A stretch of 37,747 nt of DNA from Streptomyces cucumeris (lineage in GTDB: Bacteria; Actinomycetota; Actinomycetes; Streptomycetales; Streptomycetaceae): positions 3,811 through 41,557 of the forward strand of contig NZ_JANCLX010000052.1 of the NCBI RefSeq assembly GCF_024295805.1. The letters run 5' to 3'. The translations under genes were made by a program, and so were the position numbers. The notes below the pieces were generated by a model, which worked only from the letters and a program-made list of their open reading frames with translations, had not been told where the DNA came from and searched no databases. Below, one piece after another: positions 1-8,754 of the stretch. Numbering within the stretch: the first letter of the stretch is position 1; each line of letters starts with the position of its first letter.

Positions 1-19
1 CCGGTGTGGCGCCTTGGGG

Positions 20-60
20 TCGGGGGGGGGGGGGGGGCCGGGGGCCCCCCCCCCCGGGCC
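20..60. repeat. G/C homopolymer tract at the left edge
   Basis: A run of 16 G (22-37) is followed by CC, five G, eleven C and GGG. The tract is low in complexity and partly self-complementary. Any reading frame through it gives only Gly/Pro/Ala repeats. At the very edge of the window it looks more like a difficult or artefactual assembly end than a functional element. Confidence 0.8.
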
Positions 61-102
61 CACGCCAGAAGACAAGTCAGAGCCAACCACAGAGGACAAG
101 CA

Positions 103-405
103 GTGACCTCGCCAAACGACCGGGAGCCGTCAAGTGGTGCCCCGGTGTCTCCAAACGTCATTATCCCTTCTACTGAGCCGGGCGAAACCCGGTTTCTGTC
201 CGTGATCGACCTTCATCTGCGTGCCAGTCTCGTTCTGGCGCTCGCCATTCTCCTGATCCTCATCGCAGTGCCTCTCGTGGTGTGGCCGGACGCCGTTCCG
301 GCTTCCCACTGGTGGCCAGCGGCTCCCCCCGTCATCGTGATCGTGATCTTGTTGCGGGTGTCGCACAGCAGCAGCATCCGATTCCTGCGGGCCCAGATCA
401 GCTGA
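103..405 (+). CDS. small two-helix membrane protein (hypothetical)
   Basis: A 100-aa protein from a GTG start preceded by AGAGGAC at about eight bases. The frame stays open upstream, but only through the homopolymer tract, so the GTG is preferred. The N-terminal ~40 residues are polar. Two hydrophobic stretches follow: residues ~43-65, rich in Leu/Ile/Val, and ~73-88 (PPVIVIVILL). A short basic tail ends the protein. This suggests a small integral membrane protein with two helices. No family is recognised. It lies 103 bp before a DNA-binding-type gene on the same strand and may share its transcript. The upstream region is too poor to identify a promoter. Confidence 0.5.
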   Translation: MTSPNDREPSSGAPVSPNVIIPSTEPGETRFLSVIDLHLRASLVLALAILLILIAVPLVVWPDAVPASHWWPAAPPVIVIVILLRVSHSSSIRFLRAQIS

Positions 406-508
406 TTGTCGAGCCCATGGCGGGCGCCTCGTCACGGGGCGCCCGTCTCGAACCACTGCCCAAGTACGGCAGCTGAGGACGTCTGCCGTCTGGTGAAGGG
501 ACATCCCG

Positions 509-1519
509 ATGGCCGCACCACCAGTTCCGCGATTGTGTGCATTCCGCAAGGAGCCAATCTCTGAGTTGAGCCGGCGAGGGCGGCGGCGCGACTACTGCAC
601 GAAGTTGTGCCAGGGCAGGGCTCAGCGGCAGCGGGACCGTGAACGGCGAGCAGGCCAAAGCGCCGGTCATGCCCACCACGCCGTGGCCACGGAACTCGGC
701 ATTCAGGCTGAGGAACTGCTCGCCCTCGTGCACAGCGAGGCCCCGCTGGCATCTGTGCTTGAGCTCACTGCGCAAGTTCAGGGCAACGCCGTGCGGCTGA
801 CTGTTGCCCTCGCCGCCGTTGCCCGCGCCGGTGGTGCAACCTGGGATGAAGTCGCCGCGGCGGCCGGGATCAGCAGCGCATCTGCCCGGGCTCGTTGGGG
901 CGGGCCCAAGGCGGCCCGTCTGGTCGCCGGCGCTTCACCCACCGCCGTGCACCGACCACGGTCAGCCATACATTGGACCGCGCCGATCGCGAACAACGGA
1001 TTCCTGCCGACCGCGCCTGCGGTACGGGAGCGCGCACGGATGCTGGGCAGCGCTCTGAAAGTGCTGCAACAACGTTCACCGCTGAGCATCGAGCAGTTGG
1101 CGCGGATGGCCGACGTACCGCTTGCCGCCGTGTACATGGCACTCGACGGTCAGGCGGTGGCTCCTTGGCCTACAACGTACACGCTGGCTGACCTGCTGGG
1201 CGGCGAGCCTGGTGAACTCCGCTGGCTGTGGGAGCGAGCCTGGCACGGGAGCGTCCGCCTCTCCCCGGCTGACGAGTTCGGGGCCTTGTCGACTGTCCTG
1301 CGGGGAGCGCGTCTCGGGGCGGGAGCTCCTGCGCTGCCGGCCATCAGTGAGCAAGCCGGCCTTGCCTTCGAGGAGACAGCAGCCATCTTCGACGGTGGCG
1401 TCGAGCCGGACTGGCCGACCCTCTGCCGACTCGTCAACTGTTTCGGAGTGAGCCCCGAGGAGCTTCGAACGCTGCGGGTCTCGGAGCAGCGGCGTATTCC
1501 CTTTGGCGCGGAAGGGTGA
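509..1519 (+). CDS. putative HTH DNA-binding protein with N-terminal Cys-containing segment
   Basis: A 336-aa protein, ATG start with GAAGGGA about eight bases upstream. The N-terminus resembles a degenerate zinc-ribbon or 'CxxC-YC-C' segment: a Cys near residue 10, then a basic RRGRRRDYCTKLC stretch and an RQRDRERR helix. This is common in actinobacterial proteins where a Cys-rich plant-like or sigma-associated finger precedes a long helix. Residues ~95-125 contain a helix-turn-helix-like segment (WDEVAAAAGISSASARARW). Residues ~185-225 and ~290-325 look like two further Xre-like helical segments (LARMADVPLAAVYMAL and LVNCFGVSPEELRTLR). The role is inferred to be transcriptional regulation. 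The stop is 8 bp before the next start, which suggests an operon with the sigma-like gene. Confidence 0.55.
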   Translation: MAAPPVPRLCAFRKEPISELSRRGRRRDYCTKLCQGRAQRQRDRERRAGQSAGHAHHAVATELGIQAEELLALVHSEAPLASVLELTAQVQGNAVRLTVALAAVARAGGATWDEVAAAAGISSASARARWGGPKAARLVAGASPTAVHRPRSAIHWTAPIANNGFLPTAPAVRERARMLGSALKVLQQRSPLSIEQLARMADVPLAAVYMALDGQAVAPWPTTYTLADLLGGEPGELRWLWERAWHGSVRLSPADEFGALSTVLRGARLGAGAPALPAISEQAGLAFEETAAIFDGGVEPDWPTLCRLVNCFGVSPEELRTLRVSEQRRIPFGAEG

Positions 1520-1527
1520 GGGGGACC

Positions 1528-2061
1528 ATGACCCGGATCGGACAGTGCTCTGAACCATGTTGTGGTTCAAGGGCAAGTCTGCCAACCAGCTTCCGGCTCG
1601 AATATGTTGCATTTCGCCAGTTACACCATGACGCCTATCTTAACTACGCTCATATCAGGATAGGGAGCTGGACCCGCGCGGTACGATGCGTGGAATCTGT
1701 ATTCGACAGCTTGTGCTACAGCTGGCAGGCAGCCTTGCGTGGTTGTCCAGCGTCACGTGCCTGGAACTTGCTGAGTGAACAGGCCGACCAGCTCTCGGAC
1801 TGCGGCACCGGGCACAGGTGGACGGTCCACTGCCTCCTGGAGGGCAAGCAGGCCGACGTCGTGCTGCTCCATCGACGGTTGCGGCTGTCGGTAGAAGAGG
1901 CAGCTGACCTGATGGGCCTTCCTGACTACGCCGTTCGCGGCCTCTTACTAACAGCCGACCGCGCACTGTGTGCCCTGCCGCGCTGCGTGGCCGGGGTGTT
2001 CACGGACGCTCTCTACGCCCCCCGCGCACACGTCGCACGCACTGCCCATCAGCCGCGCTAA
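1528..2061 (+). CDS. sigma-70-like (ECF-type) protein, short
   Basis: A 177-aa protein. ATG 1528 is preferred over GTG 1516 because GAGGGGG lies just upstream. Residues ~25-70 (AFRQLHHDAYLNYAHIRIG, then a helix with VESVFDSL) resemble sigma region 2 of short ECF-like proteins found in Streptomyces. Residues ~120-155 (LSVEEAADLMGLPDYAVRGL) look like the region 4 HTH. Such proteins would bind RNA polymerase core and promoter DNA. However, this one lacks a clear -10 recognition segment and may be a degenerate sigma or a regulator. It overlaps the end of the HTH gene's translation-start region and is probably co-transcribed with it. Assignment rests on the pattern of the two helical regions only. 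Confidence 0.5.
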   Translation: MTRIGQCSEPCCGSRASLPTSFRLEYVAFRQLHHDAYLNYAHIRIGSWTRAVRCVESVFDSLCYSWQAALRGCPASRAWNLLSEQADQLSDCGTGHRWTVHCLLEGKQADVVLLHRRLRLSVEEAADLMGLPDYAVRGLLLTADRALCALPRCVAGVFTDALYAPRAHVARTAHQPR

Positions 2062-2195
2062 TTCCCCTCGCGGTGCTCCCTCTAACTCAACTGGCTGGAA
2101 GCCTGATTGAGCGATTGGCCAGGCCGTCGGTGCCCCCTAGGATGAGCCGCTCCACCCGATACACCTGGCCCTCGATCAGGGCCATAGGAGTGTGC

Positions 2196-3014
2196 ATGGC
2201 CCACGGGGAGAAAAGGCGACCTCGCTTCGTCGACATGGATACGCCCAGCGTCGCCCGCATGTACGACTGGCTCCTGGGAGGTTCGGCCAACTACGCGTCG
2301 GATCGCGATGCCTGCCATCGGCTCTTACGCATCGCTCCCAGTAGCCAGCAGCTGGCACGGACGAACCGGGCGTTCCTCCGACGCGTCGTACGCGTTCTGG
2401 TCGAGGAATTCGGCATCACCCAGTTCATCGACCACGGGTCGGGGCTTCCCACCCAGGACAACGTGCACGAGGTCGCGCAGCAGCTCAATCCGGAGTCGCG
2501 AGTTGTCTACGTTGACAATGACCCGATGGTCTTGGCTCACGGACGGACGATGCTGGATGAGGATGACAAGACACTCATCCTCGACAGCGACATGCGGGAC
2601 ACCTACCGGATCATAGAGGCAGCCAAGACCGTGCTGGACTGGGGCAAACCGGTGGCGGGACTGTTCGTGTCCGTCCTGCACTGTCTGGCCGACACCGAGG
2701 ACGAGCGGGATCCTGCCGCAGTGGTCCAACGCGTCGCAGCACAGCTGCCGCCCGATAGCTGCATGGTCATCTGTCAGCTGGTCAGTGACAATCCGGAGGT
2801 ACGAGACGGTGTCACTGCCCTGATGGAGACGGAGACCCACGGGCGGTGGGGCAGGGTGCGCCGCACCAGTGAAGTGGAGCGCTTCTTCGACGGCATGCAG
2901 ATCCAGCCTCCAGGACTCGTCGACGTGATCGACTGGCGTCCGGAGGGAGAGCCGTCTCCAAAACATCTGCGTCCGACTGACTGGGTGGAGTGGGGCGGCG
3001 TAGCCCGCACCTGA
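2196..3014 (+). CDS. DUF574-family SAM-dependent methyltransferase (Methyltransf_19)
   Basis: A 272-aa protein; ATG 2196 follows ATAGGAG at five bases, so the longer upstream frame is not used. The sequence has the hallmarks of the actinobacterial S-adenosyl methyltransferase family PF04672: PSVARMYDWLLGG near the N-terminus, the glycine-rich SAM motif FIDHGSGLPTQDNVHEVAQQ (residues ~83-102), and VYVDNDPMVLAHGR as the acidic-loop strand. The C-terminal WVEWGGVA end is at the usual length. The substrate is unknown for most of this family, which is greatly expanded in Streptomyces and often found beside regulators. A second copy is at 16624-17661. The gene is 134 bp from the sigma-like gene on the same strand and converges on the XRE regulator downstream. 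Confidence 0.88.
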   Translation: MAHGEKRRPRFVDMDTPSVARMYDWLLGGSANYASDRDACHRLLRIAPSSQQLARTNRAFLRRVVRVLVEEFGITQFIDHGSGLPTQDNVHEVAQQLNPESRVVYVDNDPMVLAHGRTMLDEDDKTLILDSDMRDTYRIIEAAKTVLDWGKPVAGLFVSVLHCLADTEDERDPAAVVQRVAAQLPPDSCMVICQLVSDNPEVRDGVTALMETETHGRWGRVRRTSEVERFFDGMQIQPPGLVDVIDWRPEGEPSPKHLRPTDWVEWGGVART

Positions 3015-3076
3015 CCGTTCAGGGCCATGGAGTCTGTCGTGGTGTGGCATCGGGCGCAGACCTTTTGACTGGGCGA

Positions 3077-3982
3077 TCAGTGTCCGCAGTAGCGCTCTAT
3101 GGCCTCGTTCAGCTTTTTCACGCTTGGCTCCTTTCCCAGTGCCACCTCGTGCAGGTCGTCCACGAGCTTCCGGTATTCGTCCAGAGCCCGCTTCCTGGTG
3201 ACATAGACGGCGCTGCGGACCTGTTCGATATAAGCCAGTTCGGAGTGTTGCCCGTCTGGGAAGGTGAGGTGGGTGATCGGGAACGGCGGTGACACACTGT
3301 CCTTCTCGATCAAGCGCACATGAACCCGGCCTGTCTCGGCAACTTGCAGCAGATATTTCAGCTGCGCCTGCATCACCTCGTCGCTGCCGCGGCGACGATC
3401 GAGAACCGTCTCGTCCAGAAACACGATGAAGCGGATCCGACTGGAATCCACGACGTGGCGCCGTCGAGCCTCTCGCAGGCGAACGACCCCTGCAACTTCG
3501 TCGTCGGAAGCATGGCGCATCACCTGCCGGACGAGCGCCTCAGCGTAGTCGCGGATCTGGAGCAGCCCGGGAATTACCTGATTCTCGAAGACTGTGATCT
3601 TGTCCGCTTGCCCCTCAAGTTGGATCAGGCGCTTTAGATAGTCGGGTGTGACATCCGCGAACTGGTCGTACCACTGGTTGTTGTTCGTCTGGGCGAGCAA
3701 CTCTTCGAGAAACTGGATCTGTCGGTCATCGAGCCCATAGAAACGTGCGAGATCGTGGACGTCCCTCGGCTTCGGTGGGCTCTCACCACGCTCAAGGCGG
3801 CTCATCTTCGACGTCGACCCCCGGATGGCATGAGCCGCCTCTTTAAGGCTCAGCCCACGGGCTTCGCGGTGACGTCGGAGTTCCTCTCCCAGCAGCCGCC
3901 CTGCAGGCGGCTGCGAATCGGAAGACTGCATGGGAAGCACAGGTGAGCTTCCACCTTGCTGGACATGACGGGCGGCGGGCAT
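3077..3982 (-). CDS. XRE-family regulator with DUF5753 domain
   Basis: A 301-aa protein. ATG 3982 is chosen because GGAG sits five bases upstream; TTG 4000 and ATG 3931 lack a comparable site. An N-terminal XRE helix-turn-helix spans about residues 28-85 (LGEELRRHREARGLSLKEAA, then STSKMSRLERGE). The rest matches the DUF5753 (Scr1-type) ligand/partner domain, with WYDQFADVTPDYLKRLIQLE, FENQVIPGLLQ and HLTFPDGQHSELAYIE as signature segments. These proteins usually pair with a DUF397 protein and are compared to antitoxin-like regulators of morphology and antibiotic production. Here the DUF397 gene lies 99 bp upstream on the same strand. It converges with the DUF574 gene. Confidence 0.92.
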   Translation of the reverse strand: MPAARHVQQGGSSPVLPMQSSDSQPPAGRLLGEELRRHREARGLSLKEAAHAIRGSTSKMSRLERGESPPKPRDVHDLARFYGLDDRQIQFLEELLAQTNNNQWYDQFADVTPDYLKRLIQLEGQADKITVFENQVIPGLLQIRDYAEALVRQVMRHASDDEVAGVVRLREARRRHVVDSSRIRFIVFLDETVLDRRRGSDEVMQAQLKYLLQVAETGRVHVRLIEKDSVSPPFPITHLTFPDGQHSELAYIEQVRSAVYVTRKRALDEYRKLVDDLHEVALGKEPSVKKLNEAIERYCGH

Positions 3983-4081
3983 GCGAACTCCGGTCAGCAA
4001 TAGACGAAACGCCTACAGCATGCCGGGCGCATACCCGTCGCCACAACACGAAGCCTACGATTCAAGACGCAGGCTCCGATA

Positions 4082-4315
4082 TTATCCGATCAGGTGATCG
4101 AATTCTGTCGCCTTGGCTCCGACGATGAACGCCTTCAGCTCAGACGATGTGAACACCAGTGCGGGTCCGTCCGGGAATCGTGAGTTCCGCATCGCAATGT
4201 CGCCTCCGGGGAGCCCTGCCACTTCGACGCAGTTTCCATCACCGAGGCTGGCGCTTCCCTTCTGCCAGGTCACTCCCGTGATCCGATCCGCAGGCATTCC
4301 GTTCGCGATCTTCAT
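4082..4315 (-). CDS. DUF397 domain protein
   Basis: A 77-aa protein from ATG 4315, which has a strong AGGAGAGG site upstream; the longer frame to 4387 is not needed. The DUF397 signature is clear: VTWQKGSAS, then GNCVEVAGLPGGDIAMRNSR, then PALVFTSSELKAFIVGAK. Family members are small acidic partners of XRE/DUF5753 regulators, and some have been described as toxin-like or as adaptor proteins (Scr2/BldB-associated type). It is unusual that it precedes the regulator; in the second pair (33975-35059) the order is the common one, with the regulator first. Confidence 0.92.
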   Translation of the reverse strand: MKIANGMPADRITGVTWQKGSASLGDGNCVEVAGLPGGDIAMRNSRFPDGPALVFTSSELKAFIVGAKATEFDHLIG

Positions 4316-4387
4316 GATCTTCCTCTCCTCCATCCACCCGCTCTTCTCGTAGCGCGAGGGGACCGATTCCCACGTGGGACGTGACAC

Positions 4388-5444
4388 CTCACTTCATGCA
4401 AATGGTAGTGACGGATTCTGGTCGCAACAGCTCCCCGATAGAGTGCACTTATACTGCTGCTGGGGTTGAACTCGTGGTGTCGCAGGAGGCTGACGGCTTG
4501 TCGTCCCCTGCAGCGTCACCAGGCGTACGCGGTATCCACGAGGAGGCGGGCAGACCGTTAAACGGCGACAGCTCCACGAAGGTCGCCGCGACGGCGAATG
4601 CCGGGTACCCGGACAATGAGGACCTGGTCATCGTCCCCGAAGACCGGCATCGCCACCCGCAAGACCCTCCCCTCCGAGAGCCAGCGAGCCTCAGCCAAAG
4701 CCCTGGGGCAGGAAACACAAGCGCGGATGCCGAAGCACTTCTCACTCGAGGTCATCTCCCGCACGGCGTACTGGGTGGAGTGGTGGGGCGGCTTCGGCCC
4801 ACCCTCCGGCAACGAGCCGAGACTGACGAATCCCTCGACCGGTACGTCATCACCACCTTCACCAACAGGACACCGACATGAGCCCCTACGACACATCGAT
4901 GAGCCAGGCCCCCGAGCCAACCTCGCCCAGACTCTGAGCAGAGCCACCGTGCTCCTCACCCATCCTGATCCGTCAGCCACCGTGTTCCGGACCCGGGCGG
5001 GCTGGACCCGACCAGGTCGTTCACGAACCTGCTGCCCAAAACCATCGCGTGAAGTGGCCTGTCTCGACGCATACGCCGAGTGGAGGCCGAGTTCGGCACC
5101 ACCGCCACCCCGACTACCTCATCACCGAAGGCGAGCACACGCTCGTCGCGGAGGTAGCCGGTGAGCTTCCCGGCCGGGCGGGCCTGAGTAGCATCGAGGA
5201 CATGGCCGACCTGCTGCACGGACTCATCCCCCAGGCGGGAGCGGTCACACACCGGGCCGCCCTCGTTCTCCATGCTGACCAGCACGGCCCGGCCAGTGCC
5301 GGTGCCGGTCGGTCACCGACGCCCCGCGGCCGGCACAGGCGCGGGCGAACCCGCTGGCCGGGGCAATGTCGTGTTTCCAGACGATGAGCTGTTCACAGGC
5401 GCTTCCGGGTAGTTCGGAGGGGCCGGTGGCCGAGGTCAGCGCGG
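4388..5444. other. 1 kb gap with decayed coding sequence
   Basis: No intact gene with a start, a ribosome binding site and consistent third-position GC is visible. Fragments look formerly coding on the plus strand. Around 5085-5300 codons are strongly GC-ending (PDYLITEGEHTLVAEVAGEL and then IEDMADLLHGLIPQAGA), but just upstream the plausible continuation (RRVEAEFGTT) is in another frame. Around 4770-4880 short stretches such as ISRTAYWVEWWGGFGPP appear in a third frame. I infer one or two genes broken by frameshifts. No family is recognised. Confidence 0.4.
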
Positions 5445-6590
5445 TCACACGGTGGGTTCCCCATGTCCGCCCAGGGTGAGGCATCGGGTGAGGCTGTCCC
5501 CTGCGATGCGCGTGGCTTCTTCAATGACGGGCAGTGCGCCGTCGGGGAGGTGGCCCGCTGCGAGGCCGGCGCGTCGAACGATGTCTTCCAGGTGGGTGCG
5601 GTGGGGGTCGCTGGTCGGGGTGGTGCTGCGGCGCAGGATCTCGTGTGCGGCATAGAAGTCCCTGGCCTTGATGGCGTCGTGGGCAACGGTGCGGTGCAAG
5701 TCGGCTTGTGCTGTGTTGCCAGGCGGCGCCAGCTCAATGACGGTCAGGGCCAGCCGGGTCCGGAACATCCTTGTGTGGGCAGGCGTTTTGTCGAAGATGT
5801 TCTTCGCCGTGGTGGTCAGGGTGGCGTAGTGGCCGGGGCTGGTGCTGTCCGTGGTGTCGCGGACGAGGTAGCGCAGGATGTCGGCGACGACGGTTTCCCA
5901 GGGGTCGGTGATGGTGGCGGAGTCGATCAGGTGGGCGGCACGGTCGGGGTGGTCGTCGGCCAGGGCGGCGATGGCCCGTGTCTGGCGGACCTCGGTCAGT
6001 TGGCTGGGGGTGTCGTCGTAGGTGGCGGCGTGTGCGACGGCCTTGGCCCACTGGGCGGTCGATGTCAGCAGGCGGGTGCCGTCGTCCAGCATCAGGAACC
6101 GCAGCCACGGGCGGATGTGCTCGCGGGTGGCGTCGTCGGTGAAGCCGGTCAGGTCGATGGTGTGTCCGCGGGCGGTAGCGGTGCCGCCGTGGTGGACGGC
6201 GTAGTGCAGGGCGGTCAGCTGGTCGTAGGCGGCATTCTTCTTCCCGCTGCGGGCAGTCAGGCGGACCAGGTTGACCATTGGCTGGAGTGCGGCGATGGCG
6301 GTGTCGCCGGTGACAGGCCACGCCTGCTGGAACAGTCGCAGCTGGCTTAGGCACAGGTCTTCTGCGTAGCCGGGCAGGCCGCAGTCGGATGCGATCAGCG
6401 CGGACAAATTCCAGGTGGCGCATGCGGCGTTGATCCGGTCCGGGGCTGGGAGGTCGCGGGTCGACTTGGCGGCGCATGCAGAGACTTCTTCGATCCGGGC
6501 GTCCAGGCTGGGGTAGTACAGGTGGGAGCGGCAGACCAGGGGGAGCCGGGTGGCGGCGGGGTGCAGGCGGATCGGCGGGCTGGTGGTCAC
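5445..6590 (-). CDS. unrecognised helical protein, last gene of the lanthipeptide operon
   Basis: A 381-aa protein with a GTG start at 6590 that overlaps the stop of the preceding gene (GTGA). I do not recognise a family. The sequence is mostly amphipathic helices with repeating Ala/Leu patterns, for example AACATWNLSALIASDCGLPG, MVNLVRLTARSGKKNAAYDQ, and a late block VAHDAIKARDFYAAHEILRR. That layout resembles the TPR-like repeats that follow the HTH in XRE-TPR regulators, but no HTH is present. No signal peptide, membrane segment or catalytic motif is seen. Tight coupling to the LanB/LanC genes suggests a role in maturation, regulation or immunity of the peptide; this is inference. Confidence 0.8.
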   Translation of the reverse strand: MTTSPPIRLHPAATRLPLVCRSHLYYPSLDARIEEVSACAAKSTRDLPAPDRINAACATWNLSALIASDCGLPGYAEDLCLSQLRLFQQAWPVTGDTAIAALQPMVNLVRLTARSGKKNAAYDQLTALHYAVHHGGTATARGHTIDLTGFTDDATREHIRPWLRFLMLDDGTRLLTSTAQWAKAVAHAATYDDTPSQLTEVRQTRAIAALADDHPDRAAHLIDSATITDPWETVVADILRYLVRDTTDSTSPGHYATLTTTAKNIFDKTPAHTRMFRTRLALTVIELAPPGNTAQADLHRTVAHDAIKARDFYAAHEILRRSTTPTSDPHRTHLEDIVRRAGLAAGHLPDGALPVIEEATRIAGDSLTRCLTLGGHGEPTV

Positions 6591-7570
6591 GATCCGGCTC
6601 CTTCGGTCGGGTGGAGGATCGCTGTGCAGGCAGCGTGGGCCAGGACACTTTGGGTGTGGGCGGCAAGTCCGAGCCGGTTCCAGTGGAAGATCACGTGGTA
6701 GGCGATGACATGACGTAGGCCGCGGTCAAGGGCTCCCTCTCGGGAGGCATTACCGAGTGCAGTGCCCGCATCCCGGAACGCCGCGACCCATGTGGCGGCA
6801 AGCAGGAGTGTCTGGTCGGACTGAAGCAGTGGCGCAGTAGGGCTGGTGTCCGCGGACAGGAGGGGCGTGAGCTGACGGGCCAGGGCACGGACCTTGTCGG
6901 GGTCGGTGCCGTCGGGGAGGGGACGGTCGCGGGTGACGCGGCGCCAGACGTCGCCTTGCTCGTACCACTCCAGCGCTGCGGCGCGCATCAGGGTGGAACA
7001 CAGCAGGACGGACAGTTCACGGCGGCCGAGGGTGCCGTGGGGCGAGGTCAGGACGGCGTGGCTGTCGGCGCAGAACAGGGTGTGCGCGATGGCCACGCTG
7101 GCGCTACCGCCGAACGCTGCTGTCTCGGGCTCGTAAGTGCCGAGCCACCAGGTGAGAAGCCCGGCTGCCGCGAGCTCGTCCAGGGCGCCGGTGACGGTGG
7201 ACGGCGTCTGTCCCGTGGAAGCTGAGGGCAGGATGCGCATCCGCCAACACGGATGCTTGCGGATGAACCACCAGCCGGTGATCCGGTCATCAGCTTTGGC
7301 CAGGTCCAGGACGGGGACAAGATGGTCGGCGACTGTCTGCTCGGCCTTGTCCCAGTCGATGAACTGGATGTACAGCTGCTGCCACGCGGGCGGTCCCGCC
7401 TGCCGGGCCAGAGCCTGTTGTCCGGCGTCCTGGTAGACGGCGGTGGCGGCGGCCAGGTCGGCTGGCTCCAGGCCGGCGCGGGCGGCGGCCGTCTCCAGCG
7501 AGGTTCCCGCGAGGACCTCCAGGACGGCCCGGACGGTGGTGGTCAGTCGATCAGCAGGCATGCATCCCAT
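6587..7570 (-). CDS. thiopeptide-type bacteriocin biosynthesis protein (stand-alone SpaB_C elimination-like domain)
   Basis: A 327-aa protein from ATG 7570; ATG 7561 is an equally possible start. It overlaps the LanC gene by 28 bp. After ~50 residues of N-terminal helices, the core starts at WQQLYIQFIDWDKAEQ and contains WWFIRKHPCWRMRI and the YEPETAAFGG signature, all typical of the TIGR03891/SpaB_C domain. In lanthipeptide and thiopeptide pathways this domain removes glutamate from Glu-tRNA-glutamylated Ser/Thr to give dehydroamino acids, or has related cyclase roles. Here the full-length LanB already has its own C-terminal SpaB_C domain, so this copy is either a second eliminase or a divergent enzyme. 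Confidence 0.88.
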   Translation of the reverse strand: MGCMPADRLTTTVRAVLEVLAGTSLETAAARAGLEPADLAAATAVYQDAGQQALARQAGPPAWQQLYIQFIDWDKAEQTVADHLVPVLDLAKADDRITGWWFIRKHPCWRMRILPSASTGQTPSTVTGALDELAAAGLLTWWLGTYEPETAAFGGSASVAIAHTLFCADSHAVLTSPHGTLGRRELSVLLCSTLMRAAALEWYEQGDVWRRVTRDRPLPDGTDPDKVRALARQLTPLLSADTSPTAPLLQSDQTLLLAATWVAAFRDAGTALGNASREGALDRGLRHVIAYHVIFHWNRLGLAAHTQSVLAHAACTAILHPTEGAGS

Positions 7571-8754
7571 CCGGAAGCCGGGGCAGCATCACCTGCTGCG
7601 GTGATCAGAGCCAGGGCTGTGCCCGCGTCGCCGAGCAGGAGTCCGGGATCACGTCCGGCGGTGGCCGGGGTGTGCCGGTTCAGTGCGTCGGCGATGGGCG
7701 GTAGAGCGGCGTGCAGGGCCGGGGTGGCGGCGTCGCGGGCCGCGCGCCAGGCAGTCTGGTAGACGCCTGCCCACCCGTGGCAAAGGCTGGTGTCGGCTAT
7801 CCGGGCCAGCTGCCGCGGGTCGGTCAGGCAGCGGGCCATGGCCTCCTCGTACGCGTGCTGCCGTGTGGCGTCGCGGACGGCGATGGCGGCGGTCTGACCG
7901 GCGCGGGCGATGCCGGGGGTTCCGTAGCACCAGCTGGGCCGAGCGGGGCCGGACTGGGTGGGGCGGCCAGTACGCAGGTCGTCGAGTGTGAGGTGCTGGG
8001 GCCACCGGGGTCCGGCGGCTCCTTCCTGCCGCCACTGGTCCAGCCAGGCGAGGACGGTGTAGATAGCGTCTGCCTGGCCGTCCACCGTGACGTCGTGGCG
8101 CAGGGCACGGGCCATCAGCAGCAGGGGGCCGGTGATGCCGTGTGCCACGCCCAGGTTGGCGTGGCCGCTGGGGAATCCTGGGGAGTGGGTGAAGCTGGGG
8201 TCGTGGCCGACCCACCAGCCCGGCACACTGCCGAGCCGGTCGTCGTGGACGGGGCGCGTCAGGGTGACGAGGTAGGCGAGTACCCGTTCCAGCGCGGAGC
8301 TGCCCGGGTGGCGGCGCAGCAGGTAGGCGCCGATCCCAGTCAGCCCGTAGAACACGTCGTATTCATGGAAGGTGGGTCGCTCGCCGCTGCCTGATCGGTG
8401 GATTGCGGTGTCGACGCGGCGGTGTGCGAGGGCGGTGACGTGCTGGTCGACGGCGGTCAGGGCCTGCCGGTAGCGAGCCGAATCCGGGGCAGTGGCGCAG
8501 CTGAGGGTGAAGGCGACGGCCGGCGCTCCCAGGAACAGGCCGCTGGTGTCGGAGGCGCTGACCGGTGTCATGGTGGCGGCCTTGATCCAGTTGTGGGCCT
8601 GGGGCCAGGTGCCGTGTCCGGTGTGGGCACGTTCGATGTGAAGCAGGGCTGTGCCGGTCGGGCCGTCGGACAGGGACTGTCTGAGCCAGGGCTGATCCGC
8701 TGGCGGCGGGGCTGGGACCTCCAGGGCGTGGGCGATGGTGTCGGCAGCGCTCAT
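7543..8754 (-). CDS. LanC-like lanthionine cyclase
   Basis: A 403-aa protein; ATG 8754 overlaps the LanB stop (ATGA), which fixes the start. The LanC toroid is recognisable from GLFLGAPAVAF, EYDVFYGLTGIGAYLL, NLGVAHGITGPLLLMA and SWCYGTPGIARA. The zinc ligands expected for the family are present: Cys276 (WCYG), Cys325 and His326 (LCHGWAG). His205 in the AHGITG segment matches the conserved catalytic-region His. The enzyme would add Cys thiols to dehydroalanine or dehydrobutyrine in the precursor at 11824-12081, forming lanthionine rings in the cytoplasm. Length fits the family. Confidence 0.93.
   Translation of the reverse strand: MSAADTIAHALEVPAPPPADQPWLRQSLSDGPTGTALLHIERAHTGHGTWPQAHNWIKAATMTPVSASDTSGLFLGAPAVAFTLSCATAPDSARYRQALTAVDQHVTALAHRRVDTAIHRSGSGERPTFHEYDVFYGLTGIGAYLLRRHPGSSALERVLAYLVTLTRPVHDDRLGSVPGWWVGHDPSFTHSPGFPSGHANLGVAHGITGPLLLMARALRHDVTVDGQADAIYTVLAWLDQWRQEGAAGPRWPQHLTLDDLRTGRPTQSGPARPSWCYGTPGIARAGQTAAIAVRDATRQHAYEEAMARCLTDPRQLARIADTSLCHGWAGVYQTAWRAARDAATPALHAALPPIADALNRHTPATAGRDPGLLLGDAGTALALITAAGDAAPASGWDACLLID

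Noticed and set aside
4..102. Upstream extension of the small membrane protein through the homopolymer tract
   Set aside because: It adds only Gly/Pro/Ala/Arg from low-complexity sequence; GTG 103 has a ribosome binding site.
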